64,000 nt of DNA, taken from assembly GCA_900316575.1 (NCBI GenBank), contig ONDJ01000001.1, positions 248,001-312,000 of the forward strand, in the 5' to 3' direction. Of this stretch, positions 46,201 through 54,130 are shown one piece after another (position 1 is the stretch's first letter; each line of letters starts with the position of its first letter). Below the pieces are notes generated by a model. It saw only the letters and a program-made list of their open reading frames with translations. It made no database searches and had not been told where the DNA came from. The stretch is from an uncultured Prevotellaceae bacterium. GTDB lineage: Bacteria > Bacteroidota > Bacteroidia > Bacteroidales > Bacteroidaceae. Made by a program: the position numbers and the translations under genes.

Positions 46201-47804
46201 CGCGTTATCCCCTCAAGTATAAAGTAAAAGATCAGAACACGATCATCATCCTATCGCAAGACACCGCGAAGGTGAAAATCACTGTAGCAGCTCGGCGCAA
46301 GGCTGAGGAAACTTCTTTCTACAAAGCCATGCAGGTTGTGGCACGTGTAGCTATGATGGTGCGCAATGTGAGTGTTTCCTATCGCAACACTTTCAACATG
46401 AGCATTCCAGGCTTCCTACCCAATGTGGGCGACATCTTTGGTCAACGAAGCAACAGTGGTTTGGCACCAGGTTTGGACTTTGCTTTTGGTTTCGTAGGCG
46501 AATCCTATCTTGACAAAGCGGTGCAACGCGATTGGCTACTATGCAGCGACACCATCATCACTCCGGCAGCCACTTCGCTCACCGAAGATCTACAGATACG
46601 TGCCACGCTTGAACCATGGTCGGGATTGAAGATAGACCTCAGTGCAACTCGCAACAGCAACCGCACTCGTTCTATACAATATATGTACGAAGGTATGCCA
46701 ACCATCCAGAGCGGTTCGTTTGCGATGACGACGATTAGCCTCGGTAGTGCCTTCGCTTCTGCAGGAACCGCCGATAATGGCTACAGCAATACGACTTTCC
46801 GCAAGTTTGTCGCATCGCTTAGTGGTATTCAGCAAGCCGTAGAAGCGAAGTACGCAGGGGCTATCTATCCCCAAGGAACAGCTCTTGCAGGCCAAACCTT
46901 CGACCCCGCAAATGGTACAGTCTCGCCGTATAGTGCTGACGTTATGATACCTGCTTTCTTAAAGGCATATACCTCCAGTGGCGGATCGCTTGACATCTTC
47001 CCGCTCATCACCAAAATGTTACCAAACTGGAGCATACAATACAGTGGATTGGCCAAAATCCCTGCCATGAAGAAAATCTTTAAGAGCTTCAATCTCAACC
47101 ATAGCTACAAGAGCCTCTTCAAGGTTGGTTCTTATAGCACCTTCACCAGTTTCCATGAATATCGCGACGACCTCGGCTTTATAGCAGATGTTACCACTGG
47201 GCAACCCATCCCCTCAAGTATGTACGACGTAAACACCGTAAGTCTTGAAGAAGCGTTCTCGCCACTTTTTGGCGTTGACATGACTTTCCTCAACAATCTT
47301 TCTGCAAAGGTAGAATGGCGCCGCGTGAGAAATACGGTTCTCTCAATGACTTCACAGCAAATAACCGAAAACCTCTCCAATGATTTCGTGATCGGTTTGG
47401 GCTACAAGATTGTAGGACTTAAGCTCTTCCAACCTAAAAAGACTATTCGCAGAAGAGGAAGCAATCGCTCATCATCAGCCAATGGCGAAAATGGCACGTC
47501 GCAAGGCCGCAGTAGTCAGCAAAACAGAGGATCAGGCTGGGCGAGTGACCTCAATCTGAAACTTGATATCAGCATACGTAATCAAACCGCTATTCAGCGT
47601 AACATACTAACGATGTTAAGCCAGGCCACCAATGGCAACCAAGCAGTGCAAATCAGCTTCTCGGCAGATTACGCACTGAGCCGCTTCCTTACTATCACGG
47701 CTTACTACGACCGACAGATGAACCGCCCCTTGATGACTTCTACGTCTTATCCAGTTACAACACAAGACTTTGGCGTAAGCTTGAAGTTCTCTTTGGCGCG
47801 ATAG
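40233..47804 (+). CDS. sprA: T9SS outer-membrane translocon SprA/Sov
   Basis: At 2523 residues it has the exceptional length of SprA (Sov), the giant beta-barrel through which T9SS cargo crosses the outer membrane. After an N-terminal signal-anchor (ILMALMAIGVAWGMGAAR), the protein is a continuous run of amphipathic strands rich in Asn, Tyr and Asp. SprA-like segments include NITFNMDFNYNSKAVATFD-type text near 240 and SSYLDDFENANTDFDISDP near 870. Two low-complexity insertions lie at about residues 1925-1955 (Gly/Ser/Arg-rich) and 2400-2430 (Ser/Asn/Gly-rich), probably surface loops. It is followed by the FAH-like gene, porU, porV and ispF, the classic T9SS locus. Confidence 0.93.
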   Translation: MRKKQTVGKLTAILMALMAIGVAWGMGAARRTHVPARTFSKGDVSHAVLMDAFAKRPTVFFHKTRNWVLPVWVAPDVERQDTIITPVSPTDPSDPYAPQTYSGDLRTPDNIETGIFLDERTGQYRFGTRLKGNTQFLSTPLLMTPDEVARRDNRRIRHQWFANQNRTEAIQQGKEKFDFTDMHFDLGLAEKIFGPGGVRIKTTGSASLKIGANTRFVDNPSLSERNRNVFGFDFNEDINLSLNARVGDKVNMDFNYNSKAVATFDSQNIRLRYEGKEDEIIKLIEAGNISMPTTSSLLRGASSLFGIRTDFQFGRLQLSAVVSQKKSSSSNVSSGRGGVQLQSYEINAAEYDENQHYFLSHFFRDRYDANMSQLPNIMSGFTINRIEIWVTNNTGQTTDTRDIIALTDLGEYHRISNNYWSPGSDQNPSNNSNDEYSTLVSGYAAARDISQATTLLDGLGLKGGTDYEKVGSARKLRTTEYKLNNALGYISLGTNLQTDQVLAVAYEYTYKGQTYQVGEFSTDIAENSQALFVKSLKNTSCTPQQGNWDLMMKNVYYLGATNLQKDKFRLDIKFLSDTSGVWLNYLPESGLRDRKLIQLLGMDRLDNNNRRNANSYYDYVEGYTIDANNGLVIFPVVEPFGAYMRQAIGNDALADKYVFQELYDSTRTIAKQIAEKNKFVIAGEYRASRNDEISLGATNIPRGSVVVTAGGQKLTEGTDYTVDYYSGIVHIVNKSILDAGTPVNVSLESNTDYGMQRKTMLGLNWQYDYSKNLTFGGTIMHLHEQALTTKVSMGSEPINNTLWGLNLSWKTESQWLTNVFDRLPLLHLTQPSSISLTAEFAQLIAGSNSQSQSGSSYLDDFENANTDFDISDPREWVLSSTPSMFSESAYSNDVRYGYNRALMAWYYIDPLFTRRSSSLTPGYIKNDLAQLSDPFVREVYINELFPNRSINYKEASTLNVLNLAFYPNERGPYNLDPSLDANGRLSNPQSRWGGMMRKLDNTDFEASNIEYIEFWLMDPFVKAKLDGSDPSGDLYINLGEVSEDILKDGKKFYESGMPTNDDPSQYEETIWGRVPKQTSVTYAFNTQSGARLRQDVGLNGLTSTEEQTFGVYADYLNAVRNVLRPEVYDSIAANPSGDRYHFFRGTDYDNARLGVLDRYKYINHPNGNSVDADHSPESYSTAYKTTPDVEDINQDYTLNEYEKYYQYHIHIDPAQMQVGQNYIVDSRTATPTLRDGTKPEITWYLFRIPVDQYESRVGNISDFTSIRFMRMFLTGFKEPVVLRFGTFNLVHGDWRTYDQALYTADIGEGSGTLAVSSVSFEENAEKSPVNYVIPPGISRVLQPGSDQILENDEQALSLIVENLASGDARAVYKNTNIDLRNYRHLQMYAHANALTGDHELQDGQMSIFLRLGTDFKNNYYEYEVPLTITPEGRYSQGSNGARAVWPEDNMLEIDFDQLTTIKRNRNLRRSQGQASYGQVYSEYDPNKPQAKISIMGNPSLGDVRVIMIGVRNNSRATRSVEVWANELRLQNYANDGGWAARAQLNVQLSDFATVNVTGHVETEGFGGLEETVTQRRNDNLTEYTVTTNVQLGKLFPESFKLNAPLYYSYGKQTIQPKYNPLDTDMPMDDALDGFATQHERDSLTNITNRVVRTTNISLSGVRFGVSTKNHPMPYDPANFTFGFATNKRYTTGETTVWEREQEWKYSLAYSYSPVYKSFEPFKKMKSKSQWLKILKDFGLNFLPQSITFNTDITRRYYEYQERDVENLENTSLPLAWSSDFFWNRNFSLRWDLTKNLHASFQSATNAEIEQPYTPVNRDLYPDAYTAWKDSVWRSIAHLGTPLTYQQNFEASLKLPINKIPAFDWITADATYNATYNWTRGAELDDGTSLGNTIANNRSINGNLRLNFETLYNHVPFLKAANSRFNSSGSSGGRSSGQGRSGGRPQTGSAAANRPRNFEKEVQLMPDTTVTLPHGQKSKKIRVTAIRSDGTRYPLKYKVKDQNTIIILSQDTAKVKITVAARRKAEETSFYKAMQVVARVAMMVRNVSVSYRNTFNMSIPGFLPNVGDIFGQRSNSGLAPGLDFAFGFVGESYLDKAVQRDWLLCSDTIITPAATSLTEDLQIRATLEPWSGLKIDLSATRNSNRTRSIQYMYEGMPTIQSGSFAMTTISLGSAFASAGTADNGYSNTTFRKFVASLSGIQQAVEAKYAGAIYPQGTALAGQTFDPANGTVSPYSADVMIPAFLKAYTSSGGSLDIFPLITKMLPNWSIQYSGLAKIPAMKKIFKSFNLNHSYKSLFKVGSYSTFTSFHEYRDDLGFIADVTTGQPIPSSMYDVNTVSLEEAFSPLFGVDMTFLNNLSAKVEWRRVRNTVLSMTSQQITENLSNDFVIGLGYKIVGLKLFQPKKTIRRRGSNRSSSANGENGTSQGRSSQQNRGSGWASDLNLKLDISIRNQTAIQRNILTMLSQATNGNQAVQISFSADYALSRFLTITAYYDRQMNRPLMTSTSYPVTTQDFGVSLKFSLAR

Positions 47805-47836
47805 TTGAAACGCGAAAACTTAATAAACCTCTATCC

Positions 47837-48430
47837 TTGAAAATCATAGCATCCTATATAGCAAAGTCACAGTCCGCTGAAACAGCGTACTACACCCTAC
47901 CCGACACAGCTTTGCGGCAAGGCGGACAACCTTTCTTCATTCCCGATGAAGGAACTCCATGCATTGCTCATTCCTGCATAGCGGTTAGGATATGTCGCCA
48001 AGGACGTAGTGTCAGTTCACGGTTTGCATACCGATACTACGATGCTTGCACATGCGCCATCCACTTTGTACTTCCTACTCGACTACAACATTTGTTAACA
48101 GTGGGGCTTCCTTGGGACGAAGCGGTGGGATTTGATGGTGCAGTTTGTGTGGGACGCTTCCTTGCTCTGAACGACATTCTTCAAGAAGCTAATGAAACTT
48201 TAGCAGGAATCTTCTCTATATCCAACGATAGTAATCAGCAATTTACATCACGCATTACACGCAAACAGATTGACGCATCAATTGTAGCTGCCAGCAAAAG
48301 TTTTACGCTTCATCAAGGTGACCTACTACTTGTTTCAGACGAACAATCACAAGGCTTTGAAGCCCTGTTCAATCAATCAATAAAAGGAACTATCAATAAA
48401 GCAATCATCCTCGCTTTTAATGTGAAATAA
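47837..48430 (+). CDS. Degenerate FAH-family (fumarylacetoacetate hydrolase-like) protein
   Basis: This 197-residue frame starts at TTG; the whole protein contains no internal Met, so this is the only possible start. The order of conserved text fits the FAH/FAHD family: QPFFIPDEGTP, AVRICRQGRSVSSRFAYRYYDA, GLPWDEAVGFDGAVCVGRF. However, the metal-binding residues are replaced. The E-x-E pair is His45 and Cys47 (IAHSCIA), and the following Asp is His76 (AIHF). The TARD motif is also gone. The fold may persist, but hydrolase or isomerase activity is unlikely. It sits 32 bases after sprA and 17 before porU. In Porphyromonas gingivalis, as I recall, an FAH gene occupies the same place before porU, so the position is conserved even though the active site is not. 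Confidence 0.7.
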   Translation: MKIIASYIAKSQSAETAYYTLPDTALRQGGQPFFIPDEGTPCIAHSCIAVRICRQGRSVSSRFAYRYYDACTCAIHFVLPTRLQHLLTVGLPWDEAVGFDGAVCVGRFLALNDILQEANETLAGIFSISNDSNQQFTSRITRKQIDASIVAASKSFTLHQGDLLLVSDEQSQGFEALFNQSIKGTINKAIILAFNVK

Positions 48431-48447
48431 TATAATATCCCATAGTT

Positions 48448-51400
48448 ATGAGACGCTCTTTTTTCTTTTCCATATCTCTGTTATTCGTGGGCATAATGAC
48501 CACGGGGCAGCTGTCGGCACAAACAGATATGTCATCAATAGGTGAAGCAGCTTTGAGACAAGATTCTGTTGGCGTGTTTGTGGCTCTTCCAGCAAGCGAA
48601 TATCCAGTTGGCTCTGTGTTTTCTACACAACTGTGTGGCGTAGAAGCAGTGCAATTGGAGTATCCTGAGTACGAACTGCTCACCAAGGAAGAAATTCGGA
48701 CCATTAAGCAACAGAACATAACACTTCCGTCGCAGATAGATCCAGAATATCTTGTGGTTACAGAGCGCAAAGAACGTAGATTGGAAGTATCGTTCTCGCC
48801 ATTTGTTAAACGTGGCGGAAAATACTATCGACTGACATCAGTTCGCTTTACACCCAAGGAGACGTTGACAAGAATTCGCAATCCCCGTCTTCAAGAAAAC
48901 AGCGATGGTGGTCGATATGCTGAACATTCCGTGCTACAAAACGGCAAGTGGGTTAAAATTCATGTATCAGAAGAAGGTGTCTATCGCTTAACGCCTTCGT
49001 GGTTGGCATCAATGGGATTTAGTGATGCTAATCGCGTGAAAGTGTATGGCTATGGCGGAAGGGCTCTGCCTGAAACTTTCAATTTTTCGGGCGAAAATGC
49101 ACTTATAGATGATCTGCCCGAAATACCCACTTATAAGAATGGAAATGACTTTCTCTTTTTTGCCGAAGGCGTGACTCGCTGGGAATGGGATGAAGACTTT
49201 GAACAATACAGCCACCAACCAAGTCCATATAGTTCGTATTCCTATTATTTCATCACCGAAGGTGAAGCACCTTTGCAAATGCAGACAATTAGTGAGCAAA
49301 CCGCTTCTCAGACAATAGCAACGGTTCCGCATCATGCTTTGTATGAAAAAGATGCTTATGCTTGGTTTGGTGGAGGTCGGAATTTTGTTGATAATTATGA
49401 CTTCAGTACTGGACGAACACATTCTTTCACTCTTGCTACACCTGGCATTGTAACAGGTGAACAGTCAACCATAGACATCGCATTTACAGCTGCCGGAGCA
49501 ACGAGCACAACGCCTGTAGCCATTACACTTGCAGGCTCAAGCTTAGGCAATTTGAGCGTACCTGCTTTTGCCGATAATGAAAGCGCTCGAGAAGTGATTC
49601 GTACTTATAATTCGCGCTCGCTTGCTTCATCAAACACCTTTACTTTTACGACAGGCAATTCCAATCCCGCTCGTCTTGACTTTATACGCGCTACATATCC
49701 AATGCGCCTTTCGGCAACGATGGATGGCGTAAGTTTTTCTCCATGCCAAGAAGGAGCCGTGACTTTGCAGATAGCCGATGCCTCCGAAACAACACAGCTA
49801 TGGATGATAGGCGAAGGAGCAAACGCAACATCGCGGGTACCGGCTTCATTGAGTGGCAATGTTTTAACGGCAACTGTCCCCAATGGTATGGCACGCTACG
49901 TGTTGGTGAATACAGCAAAGACTTACGAAACACCCGTGAAGGACGGAGATGTGGCCAATCAAGACTTGCATGGTGAGAGCGAAGCATACGACATGGTAAT
50001 CATTATCAGCGAAAGCGAACTATTGCTTGAACAAGCCGAACGCTTGGCAACGTTGCATCGTGAGAAAGACGGACTGCGTGTGAAGATTGTGAATGCGGGG
50101 TTGCTCTATAATGAATTTAGCAGTGGAACACCTGATGCCGGTGCGTATCGCCGATACGTGAAAATGCTCTACGACAAAGCGCAAACAGCTGAAGACATGC
50201 CGCGTTTTCTCCTTTTCTTCGGAGATTGTTTCTACGATAATCGCGGTGTTACAGCCGAGGGACGACGCTATAACCTAAAAGATTTTCTCTTGTCGTACGA
50301 ACCAGGCATGGGTTATGCCACAGACTTTGCTATCGGAACGCTCAACAGCTATGTAACCGACGACTTCTTTGGTCTTTTAGACGATGGCGAGGGCACTCGC
50401 ATCATGCGCGAAAAGACCGATATTGCTATTGGAAGGATTCCTATACACGACGTGACAAATGCTTCTTATTATGTAGATAAGGTCATAGGCTATGTGAGTG
50501 GAAACTTTGTGGGTTCGTGGAAAAACCGCTTGGTGTTTATCGGCGACGACATTGACAACAATATGCACATGAAAGGTGCTGAAAGCGCAATAGCTCAAAC
50601 AGAAACTCAAGCCGGTGCAGCTGTAATCAGACGTATATATCCCGATGCCACCAAACGTGTGGTTACTGCCACACATACAGCCTATCCCGAGGCAACAAGC
50701 AGGCTTATTCGCGAGATGGATCGTGGTGCATTGATGTTTAACTATACAGGTCATGGTGGTCCTACTGGACTTTCGCACTCAACATTGCTTTGGGCAAAAG
50801 ACTTTGTGGAGCACGCTGGTACACGACCTGCTCTCTGGGCTTTTGCTTCTTGCGAAATTACACCCTACGACCAACAGGAGGAGGAAAACTTGGGACGTAT
50901 GTCGCTCTTTAGCCACGAAGGAGGAGCAATAGCCGTCATGTGTAGTGCACGTGCCGTATATGCCAGCTACAATAGTGCACTCAATGACCTATTCTGTCAG
51001 AATGTTTTCTCAAAAGATGCCACAACAGGGCGTCGTCATACGATTGGTGAAGCTTTGCGTCTCTGCAAAAATGGCTTGATCGCCTCAGGGCGCGATGCTA
51101 CATATAACAAGCTAAAATACGCCTTGCTCGGCGACCCCGCCGTAGCTTTGCAACTGCCTACAGGAGTTGTTGTACTCGATAGCATAGACGGACAGCTTCT
51201 GAGCGAAAGTACATTTATGCAACTCAAAGCGGGTCAGATTGTACGTTTCTCAGGGCATGTAGCCCCTGAAGGCGATGTTTCTGCCATGGACACACAATTT
51301 AACGGAGAAGTTGCAGCTACCATTTTTGACCGCCTTGAAACAGTAACATGCCTAAACAATGCAGGAACAGCTGATACCCCAATGACTTATCAGGAACGCA

Positions 51401-52242
51401 CTGTGCAACTATACGAAGGACGTGACAGCATTCGTGCTGGCAAGTTTAGCTTTGAAGCCCGCATACCCTTGGCTTTGAGCTATAGCGAAGACGATGCACG
51501 CATAGTGCTCTATGCTGTCAACAACGAGCGCGACAAGGAATGTCATGGCGAAAGTACACAGTTCTATCTCAATGGAACAGCCGATAGCGGAGCCCACGAC
51601 ACGCAAGGTCCCACGGTCGTAGCGGTTCTTGGCGACCCTGATGGATATGTCGAAGGCACGACAGTAGGTTCCATGTTTACGCTCAATGCCACAATTGAAG
51701 ACGAGAGTGGAATTAACACTACCAATGCCAGTGTAGGGCACGACATGGAAATGTGGATTGACGGTGATAAGACCGATGTGACCGTACTGAACGACTATTT
51801 CCAATATGATTTCGGTTCCTACCAGAGTGGTAGCATAGCATATCCCGTCATGGGGCTTTCAGAAGGTCGTCATACATTGACACTACGTGTTTGGGATGTG
51901 TTCGACAATAGCACCACCGTCACACTCGGCTTCAATGTGCGCTTTGATATCACCACAGGATTGTCTGTATTCTCTGCCAATAATCCTGCACAAGGCTACG
52001 CCCGACTAATTATTCAGGGTATAGATACTGAAAGCACTGAGCCCGTATATGTCTCAGCCTATGACATTTCTGGCCGTCGTCTTTGGACACAAAAGATTGA
52101 TAGCTATGGGAAAGCCTATGCATTTGAAACCTGGCAACTCAAAATGCAAGGGGGAGCAGGAGTTACAGCCGGCATTTATATCCTCAAAGCAACTCAAGGC
52201 GGACACGAAAGTCCTGGCGTTAAGGTTATTGTAACACGTTAA
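48448..52242 (+). CDS. porU: T9SS sortase PorU (C25-type peptidase)
   Basis: This 1264-residue protein has a signal peptide (to LSAQ), a beta-rich N-terminal region and a gingipain-like C25 peptidase core. Catalytic His769 lies in YTGHGGPTG and Cys802 in FASCEITPYD, 33 residues apart as in characterised PorU. The C-terminal about 80 residues form a T9SS-type Ig-like signal domain (VYVSAYDISGRRLW, then TAGIYILKATQGG), which PorU itself carries. It cleaves the C-terminal signal of secreted clients and attaches them to A-LPS at the surface. It is followed by porV 53 bases later. Confidence 0.95.
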   Translation: MRRSFFFSISLLFVGIMTTGQLSAQTDMSSIGEAALRQDSVGVFVALPASEYPVGSVFSTQLCGVEAVQLEYPEYELLTKEEIRTIKQQNITLPSQIDPEYLVVTERKERRLEVSFSPFVKRGGKYYRLTSVRFTPKETLTRIRNPRLQENSDGGRYAEHSVLQNGKWVKIHVSEEGVYRLTPSWLASMGFSDANRVKVYGYGGRALPETFNFSGENALIDDLPEIPTYKNGNDFLFFAEGVTRWEWDEDFEQYSHQPSPYSSYSYYFITEGEAPLQMQTISEQTASQTIATVPHHALYEKDAYAWFGGGRNFVDNYDFSTGRTHSFTLATPGIVTGEQSTIDIAFTAAGATSTTPVAITLAGSSLGNLSVPAFADNESAREVIRTYNSRSLASSNTFTFTTGNSNPARLDFIRATYPMRLSATMDGVSFSPCQEGAVTLQIADASETTQLWMIGEGANATSRVPASLSGNVLTATVPNGMARYVLVNTAKTYETPVKDGDVANQDLHGESEAYDMVIIISESELLLEQAERLATLHREKDGLRVKIVNAGLLYNEFSSGTPDAGAYRRYVKMLYDKAQTAEDMPRFLLFFGDCFYDNRGVTAEGRRYNLKDFLLSYEPGMGYATDFAIGTLNSYVTDDFFGLLDDGEGTRIMREKTDIAIGRIPIHDVTNASYYVDKVIGYVSGNFVGSWKNRLVFIGDDIDNNMHMKGAESAIAQTETQAGAAVIRRIYPDATKRVVTATHTAYPEATSRLIREMDRGALMFNYTGHGGPTGLSHSTLLWAKDFVEHAGTRPALWAFASCEITPYDQQEEENLGRMSLFSHEGGAIAVMCSARAVYASYNSALNDLFCQNVFSKDATTGRRHTIGEALRLCKNGLIASGRDATYNKLKYALLGDPAVALQLPTGVVVLDSIDGQLLSESTFMQLKAGQIVRFSGHVAPEGDVSAMDTQFNGEVAATIFDRLETVTCLNNAGTADTPMTYQERTVQLYEGRDSIRAGKFSFEARIPLALSYSEDDARIVLYAVNNERDKECHGESTQFYLNGTADSGAHDTQGPTVVAVLGDPDGYVEGTTVGSMFTLNATIEDESGINTTNASVGHDMEMWIDGDKTDVTVLNDYFQYDFGSYQSGSIAYPVMGLSEGRHTLTLRVWDVFDNSTTVTLGFNVRFDITTGLSVFSANNPAQGYARLIIQGIDTESTEPVYVSAYDISGRRLWTQKIDSYGKAYAFETWQLKMQGGAGVTAGIYILKATQGGHESPGVKVIVTR

Positions 52243-52295
52243 AGCAATAAAGCCCCACGTGATACGTTATAATATAGGTAACGAATCCAAGCATT

Positions 52296-53465
52296 ATGAC
52301 AACAAGAACGCGACTTTATATCCTATCATTGGCAATATGCCTGCCTTTAAGCATTCAGGCCCAGGACGGAGACGAAATCGTTGATAAGTTCAATCCTATC
52401 CTTACAGCCGTAACCTCGCAAAGCATCTGTCCCGAGGCACGTGCAGGTGGTATGGGCGATGTGGGCGTTGCTACCGATCCAGATGTGCATTCGCAAGCAT
52501 GGAACCCAGCCAAGTATCCCTTTGCTATCAGCCGAGCAGGACTGAGTATTGACTATACACCTTGGCTTCGCCAGTTAACAGAAGGCATCAATATGATCAA
52601 TGCTTCGGGGTATTATCGCATTGGAGACTATAGTGCGGTTAGTGCATCAGTGCGCTATTTTTCGCTTGGCGATGTTACGACAGAAGATATGTCCATGACC
52701 ATCAAGCCATACGAATTTGCCGTAGATGCAGCCTATTCGCGTATGCTCTCAGAAACATTCAGTGCCGCAGTAGCACTGCGATATATCTATTCCGACCTTA
52801 GTGGACACTATGACGACAGTCAAGAGCCAGGAAGTGCTTTTGCTGCCGACTTAGCTATTTACAACCAAAGCTATCTCAATATCGGACGTCGCGAATGTCA
52901 ATTGGGCATAGGTCTCAACATAAGCAATGTAGGCTCAAAGATTAGCTATGGCGATGATCGTTCCTATTTCTTGCCAACGAAACTCGCTTTAGGAGGTAGC
53001 CTCATGATACCGGTCAACGAATACAACCGCTTTTCCATAGCAGCCGATGTGAGCAAATTGCTCGTTCCTTCTATGCCCTTGCAGCGCGCTGATGAAAGCG
53101 ATGAAGATTTTAACCAACGTATCCAAGACAAATACTATGACATGTCCTCCATTAGTGGCATCTTCAAGAGTTTTGGAGATAGCGAAAAAGGATTCAAGGG
53201 CGAATTGGAAGAAGTTTATTGGAGCGTAGGTGCCGAATATACCTACAACGACAAATTCACTTTGCGTGCAGGATATCACCACGAAAGCGAAGCCCAAGGA
53301 GGACGAAAATACTTCACAGTAGGTGCAGGTTTTCGAATGAATGTACTCAGCATTGATGCAGGCTATGTGATTGCCACACAAAGCACCAATCCACTTGACC
53401 GCACACTTCGCGTGTCACTCGCTTTCGACTTTGATGGTTTGCGCGACCTTTTCGGACGTAGATAG
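52296..53465 (+). CDS. porV: T9SS outer-membrane shuttle protein PorV
   Basis: This 389-residue barrel of the FadL-like family has a signal peptide (to IQAQDGDE) and the PorV signature near the N-terminus (NPILTAVTSQSICPEARAGG, then MGDVGVATDPD and WNPAKYPF). Fourteen or so amphipathic strands follow, ending in a typical outer-membrane C-terminus. PorV binds cargo leaving SprA and hands it to PorU. The gap to ispF is 144 bases and contains an inverted repeat. Confidence 0.95.
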   Translation: MTTRTRLYILSLAICLPLSIQAQDGDEIVDKFNPILTAVTSQSICPEARAGGMGDVGVATDPDVHSQAWNPAKYPFAISRAGLSIDYTPWLRQLTEGINMINASGYYRIGDYSAVSASVRYFSLGDVTTEDMSMTIKPYEFAVDAAYSRMLSETFSAAVALRYIYSDLSGHYDDSQEPGSAFAADLAIYNQSYLNIGRRECQLGIGLNISNVGSKISYGDDRSYFLPTKLALGGSLMIPVNEYNRFSIAADVSKLLVPSMPLQRADESDEDFNQRIQDKYYDMSSISGIFKSFGDSEKGFKGELEEVYWSVGAEYTYNDKFTLRAGYHHESEAQGGRKYFTVGAGFRMNVLSIDAGYVIATQSTNPLDRTLRVSLAFDFDGLRDLFGRR

Positions 53466-53501
53466 TAGGGAAAAGGCTAATTATCTCTGACAATTTAACC
53501 A

Positions 53502-53548
53502 TTTACAATTAGACAATTTCCACGCCCGCCAAATAGTCAAATTGTAAA
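53502..53548. repeat. AT-rich inverted repeat between porV and ispF
   Basis: TTTACAATTAGAC (53502-53514) and GTCAAATTGTAAA (53536-53548) are inverted copies with one mismatch. They share their words with the element at 21838-21975. Confidence 0.55.
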
Positions 53549-53609
53549 TTGTCCAATAGTCTATTAGCAGTATCTTTAACCCCTAACATTAAACTAAAAA
53601 AAAGATATT

Positions 53610-54089
53610 ATGTTTCGCATCGGCTATGGCACAGATGTGCACAAGCTCGTTGAGGGGCGAAAGCTTTTTTTAGGAGGAATAGAAGTTCCTCATACAAAAG
53701 GACTTCTCGGACATAGTGATGCCGACGTGCTCATTCATGCTATTTGTGATGCATTGCTCGGTGCTGCCGCCCTTGGCGACATCGGGCAACATTTTCCCGA
53801 CACCTCATCCGACTTCGCAGGCATTGATAGCAAAATCCTACTGCAAAGAGTCACTGAATTGCTCCATGCTGAAGGCTATGAAATAGTAAACGTAGATGCC
53901 ACCATTTGTGCACAGCGCCCCAAACTTGCTCCACACATTCCCACTATGCGCCAGTGCCTTGCTCCGCTTATGGGCATTAGTGTAGATCAAGTTTCCATAA
54001 AAGCAACCACCACAGAAAACCTTGGCTTTGAAGGACGCGAAGAAGGCATCTCAGCCCAAGCAGTAGCCTTGATTACAAAAGGACATTAA
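53610..54089 (+). CDS. ispF: 2-C-methyl-D-erythritol 2,4-cyclodiphosphate synthase
   Basis: This 159-residue protein is the normal length of IspF, fifth enzyme of the MEP isoprenoid route. The zinc ligands are seen in GYGTDVHKL (Asp/His) and [20 protein letters not shown]. The nucleotide-binding C-terminus is intact ([20 protein letters not shown], then AQAVALI). It is the last plus-strand gene of the T9SS locus, a linkage seen in several Bacteroidales but with no known functional reason. Confidence 0.96.
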   Translation: MFRIGYGTDVHKLVEGRKLFLGGIEVPHTKGLLGHSDADVLIHAICDALLGAAALGDIGQHFPDTSSDFAGIDSKILLQRVTELLHAEGYEIVNVDATICAQRPKLAPHIPTMRQCLAPLMGISVDQVSIKATTTENLGFEGREEGISAQAVALITKGH

Positions 54090-54092
54090 CCC

Positions 54093-54130
54093 TCGCCCCG
54101 CGTCTATTTGGAAATACATTTGCGGGGCGA
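54093..54130. terminator. Bidirectional terminator after ispF and after the NERD-helicase gene
   Basis: TCGCCCCGC (54093-54101) pairs perfectly with GCGGGGCGA (54122-54130). The stem begins 3 bases after the ispF stop and directly abuts the stop of the convergent minus-strand gene. It also marks the composition change from about 50 percent GC to strongly AT-rich DNA. Confidence 0.75.
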
